Assembly (NCBI RefSeq): GCF_000333275.1
Contig: NZ_BACU01000031.1
Coordinates: 1 to 42,882, forward strand
Source of the DNA: Azospirillum sp. B4
GTDB lineage: Bacteria; Pseudomonadota; Alphaproteobacteria; Azospirillales; Azospirillaceae
Direction: 5' to 3'
Length of the DNA stretch: 42,882 bases
The notes beneath the pieces are model-generated. The model ran no database searches. It was given only the letters and a program-made list of their open reading frames with translations, and was not told where the DNA came from. The translations under genes and the position numbers were made by a program. Of this stretch, positions 16,356 to 23,421 are shown in pieces; the first letter of the stretch is position 1; each line of letters starts with the position of its first letter.

Positions 16356-16998
16356 TCCCATCATCGCCATCCTGGATGATGACGCCGCCGTGCGGGATTC
16401 CCTGCGGTTCCTGCTGCTGGCGTCGGGGTACCAGGCGATGGTCTTCCCGTCCCCGCTGGCCTTTCTGGAGTCCGACGCGCCCACGCGGTGCGCCTGTCTG
16501 GTGGCGGACGTGCGCATGCCGGAACTGACGGGGCTGGAGGTCCAGGAAAGGTTGGTGGCGGCTGGATACGGCCTGCCGGTGATCATCATGACCGGCCATG
16601 GCGACGTGCCCCTGGCGGTGGCGGCGATGAAGGCGGGGGCCGTGGACTTCATCGAGAAGCCGTTCGAGGAGGAGACGCTGCTGGCCTCCATCCAGGCGGC
16701 CCTGGCGCGTCCGCGTGCCGCCGCCGAACCCGCGCCGTCCGGTCCGGCGGAGCCCGTGGCCGAAGCGCCCCCGGCCGAGGTGCTGGCCTGCCTGGAGGCG
16801 TTGACCCCGCGGGAGATGGAGGTGCTGCGCGGCCTGATCGACGGCAAGCCCAACAAGATCATCGCCTTCGATCTGTCCATCAGTCCCCGCACGGTGGAAA
16901 TCCATCGTGCCCGGGTGATGGAGAAGATGCGCGCCGGCAGCCTGTCCCACCTGGTGCGCCTGGCGCTGGCCGCCGGCATTCGTCCCAAGGCGGACTGA
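16345..16998 (+). CDS. fixJ: Response regulator FixJ
   Basis: 217 residues. The receiver domain (1-120) has the acidic pocket D11-D13, phospho-acceptor D55 in VADVRMP, T83 and K105. An Ala/Pro-rich linker (about 122-145) leads to a LuxR/FixJ-type HTH (about 150-212; LTPREMEVLRGLIDGKPNKIIAFDLSISPRTVEIHRARVMEKM). Phosphorylation by FixL lets it dimerise and activate promoters such as that of fixK. It overlaps the end of fixL, which implies translational coupling. Confidence 0.96.
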   Translation: MAADPIIAILDDDAAVRDSLRFLLLASGYQAMVFPSPLAFLESDAPTRCACLVADVRMPELTGLEVQERLVAAGYGLPVIIMTGHGDVPLAVAAMKAGAVDFIEKPFEEETLLASIQAALARPRAAAEPAPSGPAEPVAEAPPAEVLACLEALTPREMEVLRGLIDGKPNKIIAFDLSISPRTVEIHRARVMEKMRAGSLSHLVRLALAAGIRPKAD

Positions 16999-17019
16999 TC
17001 CTTGTCAAACGCGGGCCGT

Positions 17020-17037
17020 ATACGGGGAAACCCGTAT
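17020..17037. promoter_or_regulatory. Palindrome ATACGGG-GAAA-CCCGTAT upstream of the receiver gene
   Basis: A perfect 7-bp dyad with a 4-base centre lies 22 bp after fixJ. The half-site ATACGGGG recurs at 17531-17538 in front of fixK. Further dyads in the same gap are CTAAATTTAG (17059-17068) and CACTA-CCC-TAGTG (17086-17098). It could be an operator or, as RNA, a GAAA-loop hairpin ending the fixLJ message. Confidence 0.45.
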
Positions 17038-17126
17038 TACCGCCGGAACCTTGTCCTTCTAAATTTAGGCCCATGACAGGGGCGGCACTACCCTAGTGTG
17101 ACTTTCCCGCCCCCGGGAGGCTTGGT

Positions 17127-17510
17127 TTGGCAGAGGCGGCGCCAGGACGGATCTATATCGTCGACGATGACGAATCCGTCCGGGATTCACTCAAGTTCCT
17201 GTTGCGGCTCTATGGCTTCGAGGTTGACCTCTACGCCTCGTGCCAGGACTTCGCGGCGGCGTTCGACGGCACGCCGGGGTGCCTGCTGCTCGACCAGCAC
17301 ATGCCGGAGATGACCGGCGTCGATTTCGTGGAACGCCATGGCGGTAGGCTGGGTGGCCTGCCCATCCTGATGATGTCCGCCAACCTGGAGGCGGAGACCC
17401 GGGAACGCGCCCTCAGGGCGGGTGTGGTGGCCTTTCTGGAAAAGCCGGTCGACACCACCCGCCTGGTGGATGAGCTGAGCCGGCTGGCCGCCCCCGCCAG
17501 CCGTCCGTAG
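17127..17510 (+). CDS. Stand-alone receiver-domain protein, FixJ-receiver-like
   Basis: The 127-residue protein consists of one receiver domain and no output: YIVDDDESVRDSLKFLL (acidic pocket D13-D15), phospho-acceptor D56 in LLLDQHMPEMTG, S84 and K106 in LEKP. All key residues are present, so it should be phosphorylated. The start is TTG, supported by GGGAGG six bases upstream; no ATG or GTG fits. Lying between fixJ and fixK, it could compete with FixJ for FixL phosphate or inhibit FixL as the Caulobacter single-domain protein FixT does; it lacks the C-terminal cysteine cluster described for FixT. Role is inferred. Confidence 0.88.
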   Translation: MAEAAPGRIYIVDDDESVRDSLKFLLRLYGFEVDLYASCQDFAAAFDGTPGCLLLDQHMPEMTGVDFVERHGGRLGGLPILMMSANLEAETRERALRAGVVAFLEKPVDTTRLVDELSRLAAPASRP

Positions 17511-17530
17511 CGCCTGGCACCGACGCCGGA

Positions 17531-17552
17531 ATACGGGGTTTTACCTACGTAG
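17531..17552 (+). promoter_or_regulatory. FixJ-box-like site upstream of fixK
   Basis: CTACGTAG at 17545-17552 contains the TACGTAG core of the FixJ site reported for rhizobial fixK promoters (GTAMGTAG type). ATACGGGG at 17531-17538 precedes it and matches a half-site in front of the neighbouring receiver gene. The box lies about 97 bp before the fixK start, a suitable distance for activation. Confidence 0.55.
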
Positions 17553-17648
17553 AAGACCGAACTGACCAGGCGGGCGGCTGGGCGCTAACGTCACGGCACG
17601 GAATGACGACGGGCCGCGTGAGGGCCCGGAAGAACACGGGAGCCCCAG

Positions 17649-18362
17649 ATGACGCCATCGCTCGCCACCGGCCCAGCCGCCGCCCGCAGCCCCGCCGTTT
17701 TCGCCGCCATGGTCCCGTCGGCCGCACGGCCCGTGCCGGTCGCTCCCCCTGCCCTCTGGGGGGATGACGCGTGCGCCTGCGACCGTGACCAGGTGATCTT
17801 TTCCGAGGGCGACCCGGCCACCAGCGTCCGCATCGTCACGTCGGGCATGGTCCGCATCCTGCGGATGATGCCCGACGGTCGCCGCCAGATCGTGGGCTTC
17901 CTGCAGCCGGGCGACATGTTGGGCCTGGCGCTGACCGGCAGCTATCTCTACTCCGCCGAGGCGGTGACGCCGGTGACCCTGCGGCGTCTGTCCCGCTTCC
18001 AGTTCGACGCGCTGCTGGACCGGGACCCCGACCTGCGCCGACGCCTGTTGGCGGCCACCGCCACGGAGCTTCAGGTGGCGCAGGATCAGATGCTGCTGCT
18101 GGGCCGCAAGACCGCGACCGAACGGCTGGCCAGCTTCCTGCTGCGCCAAGCCCGCCGCCTGACGCCGGAGCCCGAGGACCACTGCCGCATCTCCTTGCCC
18201 ATGACCCGCACGGACATCGCGGATTTTCTGGGGCTGACCATGGAAACCGTGTCCCGCGCCTTCACCAAGCTCAAGACCAGCCGCCACATCCGCCTGCTGC
18301 CCGACCAGATGGTGGAGTTGCTGGACATCGCCGCCCTGACCGATCTGTCGGAAGGCTGCTGA
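17649..18362 (+). CDS. fixK: Crp/Fnr-family regulator, FixK type
   Basis: This 237-residue regulator has a cyclic-nucleotide-like beta-barrel (about 45-135; VIFSEGDPATSVRIVTSGMVRILRMM), a long dimer helix (about 140-175) and a C-terminal winged HTH (MTRTDIADFLGLTMETVSRAFTKLK) with the E-xx-SR recognition residues that read TTGAT-type FNR/FixK boxes. The N-terminal cysteine cluster that binds an Fe-S centre in FNR is absent; only C42 and C44 are present. This fits FixK, whose activity is set by FixLJ-driven transcription. A FixJ-like box lies upstream. Expected targets are high-affinity oxidase and micro-oxic genes, none in this window. Confidence 0.92.
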   Translation: MTPSLATGPAAARSPAVFAAMVPSAARPVPVAPPALWGDDACACDRDQVIFSEGDPATSVRIVTSGMVRILRMMPDGRRQIVGFLQPGDMLGLALTGSYLYSAEAVTPVTLRRLSRFQFDALLDRDPDLRRRLLAATATELQVAQDQMLLLGRKTATERLASFLLRQARRLTPEPEDHCRISLPMTRTDIADFLGLTMETVSRAFTKLKTSRHIRLLPDQMVELLDIAALTDLSEGC

Positions 18363-18374
18363 ACGCGCCCAGGC

Positions 18375-19337
18375 TCAGTAGCCCCGCGCCCGGTCCACCA
18401 GGTTGACCAGCGGCCGGCCGGCGGCCAGGCGCTTCAGCCCGTCCACCACCTGTTCCACCGCCGTGCGCGCCTGGGTGATGGCGGCCACGTGGGGCGTCAC
18501 CGTCACCTTGGGATGGCTCCAGAAGGGATGGCTGGCCGGTAGCGGTTCGGTGCGGAAGACGTCCAGGGTGGCGCCCGCCAGCTGCCCGCTGTCCAGCGCG
18601 GCCAGCAGATCCTCCTCCACCAGGTGCCGGCCCCGGGCGGCGTTGATGACGACGGCGCCCCGGGGAAGCTGGGCGAACAGGCCGGCATCCAGGATGTCCT
18701 CGGTCTCGGGCGTCAGGGGCAGCAGGCAGACCAGGATGTCGGTGCGTGCCAGGAAGGGCCCCAGGCCCTCGGCGCCATGATATGTGGCGATACCCTCCAG
18801 ATGCTTGGGGGATCGGCTCCACCCCGCCACATCGAAGCGCAGGGCCTTCAGTGCCAAGGCCGCGTCGCCGCCCAGGGCGCCCAGGCCCAGGATGCCCACC
18901 CGGCGTTCCCGCGCCAGGTGCTGGTGGGTCAACTGCCGCCAGACGCCGGCGCGCTGCCGCGCCTCGAACAGCGGGGCGTCGCGGTGCCAGCGCAGGACGT
19001 GCAGGCAGACATATTCGGTCATGCCCTCGGTCAGTCCCGGCTCCACCATGCGCACCAGCGGCAGGCCGGGCAGGGTGGGGTCGGCCAGCAGGGCGTCGAC
19101 GCCGGCGCCCAGCGAGAAGATGACCTTGAGGTTGGGCAGGCTGGCCAGCAGGCCGGCCGGCGGCTTCCACACCAGGGCGGTGTCGATTTCCGCCGGATCG
19201 CCCAGGCCCTCCGGCCACACCCGGACGTCCCTGTGGCCAGACGGCCACACGCGGACTTCGATTCCCGGCAACTGGGCCGTCAGCTCCGCCACCCAGTCGG
19301 GGGCATGGTCGTGGGCGGAGACGAACAGCAGGGCCAT
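18375..19337 (-). CDS. D-2-hydroxyacid dehydrogenase, GhrA-like glyoxylate/hydroxypyruvate reductase
   Basis: 320 residues. It has the NAD(P)-binding stretch VGILGLGALGGDAALAL (GxGxxG) followed by the GWSRSPK turn typical of NADPH use, and catalytic residues in INAARGRHLVEEDLL (Arg), ATLDVFRTEPLP (Glu) and TVTPHVAAIT (His). This fits the GhrA group, reducing glyoxylate or hydroxypyruvate. The ATG at 19337 has AAGGAG at the right distance; longer open reading upstream is a shadow of pheA. It follows pheA by 11 bp on the same strand, so the two are likely co-transcribed. Confidence 0.9.
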   Translation of the reverse strand: MALLFVSAHDHAPDWVAELTAQLPGIEVRVWPSGHRDVRVWPEGLGDPAEIDTALVWKPPAGLLASLPNLKVIFSLGAGVDALLADPTLPGLPLVRMVEPGLTEGMTEYVCLHVLRWHRDAPLFEARQRAGVWRQLTHQHLARERRVGILGLGALGGDAALALKALRFDVAGWSRSPKHLEGIATYHGAEGLGPFLARTDILVCLLPLTPETEDILDAGLFAQLPRGAVVINAARGRHLVEEDLLAALDSGQLAGATLDVFRTEPLPASHPFWSHPKVTVTPHVAAITQARTAVEQVVDGLKRLAAGRPLVNLVDRARGY

Positions 19338-19348
19338 GAGAGGACTCC

Positions 19349-20224
19349 TTAATCCTGCCCGTCGTCCTGCTGGCTGCTTTCCGAGCGGAAGGGGTGGGCG
19401 GGGTAGACGCCCAGGATCTTCAGTTCGCGGGCGAAGAAATCCAGTTCCTCCAGCGCCAGCCGCAGGGGGCGGTCCTCGGGATGGCCTTCCACGTCGGCGT
19501 AGAACTGGGCGGCGGAGAACCGGCCGCCCACCATGTAGCTTTCCAGCTTGGTCATATTGATGCCGTTGGTGGCGAAGCCGCCCATGGCCTTGTACAGGGC
19601 CGCCGGCACGCTGCGCACCCGGAAGACGAAACTGGTGATGACGGGGCCCGCCCCACGCGGTGCCACCTTGGGCTGCCGCGCCAGGATCAGGAAACGGGTG
19701 GTGTTGTGTTCCGCATCCTCGATGCCGCGGGCCAGCACCTCCAGCCCATAGATCTGGGCCGCCAGTTCCGAGGCGATGGCGCCCTGGGTCGGGTCGCCCC
19801 ATTTGGCCACGTCGGCCGCCGCCCCCGCCGTATCGGCGTGGGTGACGGGCGCCAGGCCATGGGTGCGCAGATAACCCCGGCACTGCGACAGCGCCTGGAT
19901 GTGGGAATGCACTTGGCGCAGGCCGGCGATGGTCGCCCCCTTGGGCGCCACCAGGCAGTGGATCACACGCTGGAAATGTTCGCCGATGATGTGCAGGCCG
20001 CCCTGGGGCAGCAGGTGGTGCATGTCGGCGACGCGGCCGGCCACCGAATTCTCGATGGGGATCATGGCCAGGCGGGCGCGGCCCTCCGTCACGGCGGCGA
20101 AGGCGTCCTCGAACGAGTGGCAGGGCAGGGGAACCATGTCCGGGAACACCTGGCGGCACGCCATATCGGAATTGGCGCCCGGCGCCCCCTGATAGGCGAT
20201 GGTGTTGTCAGCAGTGCTGGACAT
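19349..20224 (-). CDS. pheA: Prephenate dehydratase
   Basis: The 291-residue monofunctional enzyme converts prephenate to phenylpyruvate in phenylalanine synthesis. The catalytic domain opens IAYQGAPGANSDMA, carries IPIENSVAGRV and ends with the TRF motif (NTTRFLIL). The C-terminal ACT domain (SFVFRVRSVPAALYKAMGGFATNGINMTKLESY) gives feedback inhibition by phenylalanine. No chorismate mutase domain is fused. It lies downstream of kdsB on the same strand, separated by a 154-bp gap filled by a dispersed repeat. GGGGAAAA precedes the ATG. Confidence 0.96.
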   Translation of the reverse strand: MSSTADNTIAYQGAPGANSDMACRQVFPDMVPLPCHSFEDAFAAVTEGRARLAMIPIENSVAGRVADMHHLLPQGGLHIIGEHFQRVIHCLVAPKGATIAGLRQVHSHIQALSQCRGYLRTHGLAPVTHADTAGAAADVAKWGDPTQGAIASELAAQIYGLEVLARGIEDAEHNTTRFLILARQPKVAPRGAGPVITSFVFRVRSVPAALYKAMGGFATNGINMTKLESYMVGGRFSAAQFYADVEGHPEDRPLRLALEELDFFARELKILGVYPAHPFRSESSQQDDGQD

Positions 20225-20234
20225 GGTCTTTTCC

Positions 20235-20376
20235 CCTCAAACGCCGGGCGCCGACATCCGTCGGCCTGGCTTCCTCGCTTTTCAGTCCGCCTCGCTCCCC
20301 AAAAAGCTGCGGCGGCCCTTCCCCGCATATCGGGGGCGCATCCTACAACGGCATGAGGCGGTGCTCATGCCGCTGG
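20235..20376 (-). repeat. Dispersed intergenic element, copy 3
   Basis: A full-length copy on the minus strand fills the kdsB-pheA gap. In its reading direction: CAGCGGCATGAG paired with CTCATGCCGTTG, a second stem CCCCG/CGGGG, GCTTTTT...GAAAAGC around GGGGAGCGAGGCGG, GCCGAC-GGAT-GTCGGC, then GCGCCCGGCGTTTGAGG. It starts 2 bp after the kdsB stop and ends 10 bp before the pheA ATG. It is the only copy in the sense orientation of a co-directional gene pair, so it could affect pheA translation. Confidence 0.85.
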
Positions 20377-20378
20377 AA

Positions 20379-21215
20379 TTAGGGGGCGCCTATGCGGCCG
20401 ATGAGGGCGCGGGCGCGCTCCAGGTCCTCCGGCGTGTCCACGCCCAGGGGCACGGCGTCCACCACCGCCACTTCGATGCGCATGCCGTTGGCCAGCGCCC
20501 GCAGCTGTTCCAGCTTCTCCCGCTGCTCCAGTGCGGCGGGCGGCAGGGCGACGAAACGGGCCAGCGCCGCGCGGCGATAGGCGTACAGGCCGATGTGGTG
20601 ATAGTGCGGGGCCGCCCCCCAGGGGGTGGTTGTACGGGTGAAATAAAGGGCACGGCCCACCCGGGATCCCGGCGCCAGCTCGATCACCGCCTTGACCACG
20701 TTGGGGTTATGCCGCTCCTCCTCCACCGTGATCTCCACGGCCAGAGTGGCGATGTCGACCTCCGGATTGGCCAGCGGGCCGAAGGCGGCGCGGATGGTGG
20801 CTGGCTCCACCGTCGGCAGATCGCCCTGGACGTTGACCACGGCGTCGTGCCGCCCGTCCGGGTCCACCTGGCGCAGCGCCTCGTAAATGCGGTCGGAGCC
20901 CGAGGGATGGTTGGGGTCGGTCAGCACCGCCTGGCCGCCGGCATCGCGCACCGCCTCCACGATCTCCCGCTCCGCCGCCGCCACCAGCACGGGGCCGATG
21001 TCGGCCTCCGCCGCCCGGCGCCACACCTGCACGATCATGGGCACGCCGCCGATGTCGGCCAGCGGCTTGTTGGGCAGCCGGGTGGATGCCATCCGCGCCG
21101 GGATGATGACGATGGGGGCTTTCGGGGCGCCCAGGGAGGAGGCGGCGGGGCTTGAAGACATGGGGGCTAAGCCTACGAATTGATTTGGCTCATGGCTGGG
21201 GCAGGCGTGCGACAT
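20379..21215 (-). CDS. kdsB: 3-deoxy-manno-octulosonate cytidylyltransferase
   Basis: This enzyme makes CMP-Kdo, the activated sugar for lipid A core synthesis, in the cytosol. The signature [28 protein letters not shown] holds the nucleotide loop; [11 protein letters not shown] and HIGLYAYRR are also typical. Two starts are possible. ATG at 21215 has GGGAGG three bases upstream and gives 278 residues with an 18-residue extra tail; ATG at 21161 has no clear ribosome site but gives 260 residues, nearer the family norm. It is divergent from cycM. The cycM / kdsB-pheA arrangement is common in alphaproteobacteria. Confidence 0.94.
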   Translation of the reverse strand: MSHACPSHEPNQFVGLAPMSSSPAASSLGAPKAPIVIIPARMASTRLPNKPLADIGGVPMIVQVWRRAAEADIGPVLVAAAEREIVEAVRDAGGQAVLTDPNHPSGSDRIYEALRQVDPDGRHDAVVNVQGDLPTVEPATIRAAFGPLANPEVDIATLAVEITVEEERHNPNVVKAVIELAPGSRVGRALYFTRTTTPWGAAPHYHHIGLYAYRRAALARFVALPPAALEQREKLEQLRALANGMRIEVAVVDAVPLGVDTPEDLERARALIGRIGAP

Positions 21216-21446
21216 TTACCTCCCATGGTCAAGCCGGTTTACAAGCGGGGCGCCGAACTATCTTGCCCTGGTTGAACAGGCCGCTTATCGTCGCCCGGAA
21301 TTTGGGAGAAGATGGCCGGACCCCCTCTGCATTGCTGGGGCGGCCCCGGGCATCGACAAGCGTCACCACCTGGCGTTAACCTGGACGCGCAGGGACCATA
21401 ACCAGCACGCGAACCGCAAGCAGCGTGGACATGAGGGCTTGATCTG

Positions 21447-21986
21447 ATGGCGGGTAGCTTCTTCAACAAGATTTCCATGGCCATTCTCCTGGGGGCGCTG
21501 GTCGCCCTGCTGGCGGGATTCATCGCCAAGAAGGCCGTGCACCCGACGATGTTGGCTGAGAACGTCTACAAGATCGAAGGGGTGGAGGCCGCGCCCGCCG
21601 CCGGTGGCGAACCGGCGGCACCGGCCAAGCCCGATCCGGTCAGCCCCCTGCTGGCAGCCGCCAGCGCGGAGAACGGTGCCAAGCTGACCAAGGTCTGCCA
21701 GGCCTGCCATACCTTCGACAAGGGAGGCGCCGCGAAGGTAGGTCCCAACCTGTGGAGCATCATCGGCAACAAGCAGGGCCATATGGAGGGCTTCGCCTAT
21801 TCCGATGCCATCAAAAAGCTGGGCGGCACCTGGGACTATGAAAAGCTGAACGAGTTCCTGGCCAGCCCCAAGACCTACGCCCCGGGCACCAAGATGACCT
21901 TCGCCGGCTTCAAGTCCGTGAAGGACCGCGCCGACGTCATCGCCTACCTGCGCAGCCAGGCCGACACCCCGGCCCCGCTGCCCTGA
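21447..21986 (+). CDS. cycM: Membrane-anchored cytochrome c (CycM/c552 type)
   Basis: The 179-residue protein has an uncleaved N-terminal membrane helix (about 8-27), an Ala/Pro-rich flexible linker (about 48-66) and a class I cytochrome c domain with CQACH (84-88) and the methionine ligand M150 in GTKMTFAG. CycM in Bradyrhizobium carries electrons from the bc1 complex to the aa3-type oxidase. The 231-bp gap before it, shared with kdsB, shows no clear promoter. Confidence 0.94.
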   Translation: MAGSFFNKISMAILLGALVALLAGFIAKKAVHPTMLAENVYKIEGVEAAPAAGGEPAAPAKPDPVSPLLAAASAENGAKLTKVCQACHTFDKGGAAKVGPNLWSIIGNKQGHMEGFAYSDAIKKLGGTWDYEKLNEFLASPKTYAPGTKMTFAGFKSVKDRADVIAYLRSQADTPAPLP

Positions 21987-22007
21987 CCGGGCGCGTAAGC
22001 GATAGAC

Positions 22008-22033
22008 CGCCGCCTTGGGTTTGAGGCGGCGGC
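22008..22033 (+). terminator. Hairpin after cycM
   Basis: A perfect 9-bp stem CCGCCGCCT / AGGCGGCGG with an 8-base loop lies 22 bp beyond the cycM stop. A second, T-tailed hairpin follows it at 22053. Confidence 0.5.
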
Positions 22034-22052
22034 CACTCCGGTATAAAAGCGG

Positions 22053-22085
22053 GGGCGGTCCCAGCCGGGGCCGCCCCTCTTTTCA
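22053..22085 (+). terminator. Rho-independent terminator between cycM and hisN
   Basis: GGGGCGG (22053-22059) pairs with CCGCCCC (22072-22078), followed directly by TCTTTTC. This is the best T-tailed hairpin in the gap and implies that hisN has its own promoter. Confidence 0.65.
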
Positions 22086-22139
22086 TGTCCAATCCGGGCG
22101 TGTCCAATCGTGCCCCGACCCCTATCAGGAAGCGCCCCC

Positions 22140-22919
22140 ATGACGACGCCGGTACCCGATGAATTCGTCGCCCTCGTGCATCGCATGGCCGAGTCGGCGG
22201 GCGCCGTCATCCGCCGCTATTTCCGGGCGGATGTCGAGATCGATGCCAAGTCCAACCTGACGCCGGTCACCATCGCCGATCGCCAGGCGGAGGAGGCCCT
22301 GCGCGCCATCCTGGCCGTCGAGCGTCCCGATGACGGCATCCTGGGCGAGGAACTGGGGACCCACGGCCTGGACCGGGAGTATGTCTGGGTGCTGGACCCC
22401 ATCGACGGCACGAAGAGCTTCATGACCGGCCGGCCCATCTTCGGCACCCTGATCGGCCTGCTGCGCCATGGCCGCCCGGTGCTGGGCGTCATCGACCAGC
22501 CCATCCTGGGCGAACGCTGGATTGGCGGCGCCGGCCACCCCACCCGCTTCAACGGCACGCCCGTCCGCACCCGCGCCTGCGCCAGCTTGGCCGAGGCGAC
22601 CGTGACCACCACCAGTCCCGACATGTTCAAGGGTGCGGAGGCGGAACGCTTCGCCACCCTGAAGGCCGCGTCGCGCTACGTCGTCTATGGCAGCGACTGC
22701 TACGGCTATGCCCAGGTAGCCAACGGCTGGCTGGACATCTCGGTGGAGCGTGACCTGGCGCCCTGGGACTGGGCCGCCCTGGTGCCGGTGGTGGAAGGGG
22801 CCGGCGGCCGCATGACCGACTGGCAGGGCCGTGACTTGGTGCTGGGTGCGGTGGGCGAGGTCGTCGCCTCCGGCGATGCGCGGGCCCATGCCGAGGCCTT
22901 GGCCATCATGGGTGGGTAA
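22140..22919 (+). CDS. hisN: Histidinol-phosphatase, inositol-monophosphatase type
   Basis: This 259-residue Mg-dependent phosphatase has the metal motifs GEELG (E70/E71) and WVLDPIDGTKSF (D86, D89) and the C-terminal APWDWAALVPVVEGAGG. The sequence DPIDGTKSF with a short N-terminus fits the HisN histidinol-phosphatase branch used in alphaproteobacteria and actinobacteria in place of the HAD-type enzyme; some uncertainty with other IMPase members remains. AGGAAG precedes the chosen ATG; a start 10 codons earlier lacks support. No other his gene is nearby. Confidence 0.9.
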   Translation: MTTPVPDEFVALVHRMAESAGAVIRRYFRADVEIDAKSNLTPVTIADRQAEEALRAILAVERPDDGILGEELGTHGLDREYVWVLDPIDGTKSFMTGRPIFGTLIGLLRHGRPVLGVIDQPILGERWIGGAGHPTRFNGTPVRTRACASLAEATVTTTSPDMFKGAEAERFATLKAASRYVVYGSDCYGYAQVANGWLDISVERDLAPWDWAALVPVVEGAGGRMTDWQGRDLVLGAVGEVVASGDARAHAEALAIMGG

Positions 22920-22942
22920 GGGCCTGAGTCGCGCCGCCCCTA

Positions 22943-23395
22943 TCACGGGGCGGAGATCACCAGCGTCTCGTAGGCGATCTCGACCGACTCCACGGCCACC
23001 TCGTTGCCTTCCGACTTTAGGTCCATGCCCGTGATCTTGGTTGGCAAGGCGTTGTTCAGCGTCCAGACCCTCTTGGGCGCCCCGGCTTGGTCCAGCAGGC
23101 CGATCACCACCGTCCGGCGCGCGGTGGCGTTCAGCTTGATCTGGTTGAACCAGTCCCAGAGGGCGGGGTCGTTCGCGAAGACGCCCCTGCGCAGGGTGAC
23201 GTTTCCGGCATTGGGTCGGCCCGGCGCATCGGCGGCGCGGGGGAGGGGCTCACCGCCGCGCGGGGACTCGGCCGGCTGGGCTTCGGTGTCCAGCCCGGTC
23301 ACTTCCTGGACGCGGGCCGTGACGCCGCCGCCCAGCTGGACCGAGAAATAGACCTTGGGCAGCGGCCATGTGCTGGTTTGCGTCTCGCCCGACAT
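22943..23395 (-). CDS. Orphan contractile-injection-system inner tube protein (T4 gp19-like)
   Basis: The 150-residue protein matches the phage-tail-region / T4 gp19 tube family, as in Afp1 and Pvc1 of extracellular contractile injection systems: PLPKVYFSVQ, VQEVTGLDTEAQ (about 29-40), GNVTLRRGVFANDPALWDWFN (64-84), a central ARRTVVIGLLDQAG strand and the ending SEGNEVAVESVEIAYETLVI. In such systems hexamers stack into the tube through which cargo moves. No sheath, baseplate, spike or AAA gene is in the window. It starts 26 bp after nudC on the same strand, so co-transcription is likely. GGGGGAAG precedes the ATG at 23395. A loop at about 40-62 is Pro/Gly-rich. Confidence 0.85.
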   Translation of the reverse strand: MSGETQTSTWPLPKVYFSVQLGGGVTARVQEVTGLDTEAQPAESPRGGEPLPRAADAPGRPNAGNVTLRRGVFANDPALWDWFNQIKLNATARRTVVIGLLDQAGAPKRVWTLNNALPTKITGMDLKSEGNEVAVESVEIAYETLVISAP

Positions 23396-23421
23396 GATGA
23401 CTTCCCCCCGAATCGTTCCGT

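Noticed and set aside
19337-20159. N-terminal extension of the GhrA-like reductase into pheA
   Set aside because: The extension overlaps pheA in another frame, is Pro/Gly/Arg noise, and the ATG at 19337 has a strong AAGGAG site.
21435-21450. FNR/FixK box before cycM (TTGATCTGATGG)
   Set aside because: Only the left half TTGAT matches; the right half ATCAA is missing and the site overlaps the start codon.
22943-23395. Prophage or complete tailocin
   Set aside because: Only the tube-like gene is present; no integrase, capsid, sheath, lysis or att-like repeats were found around it.
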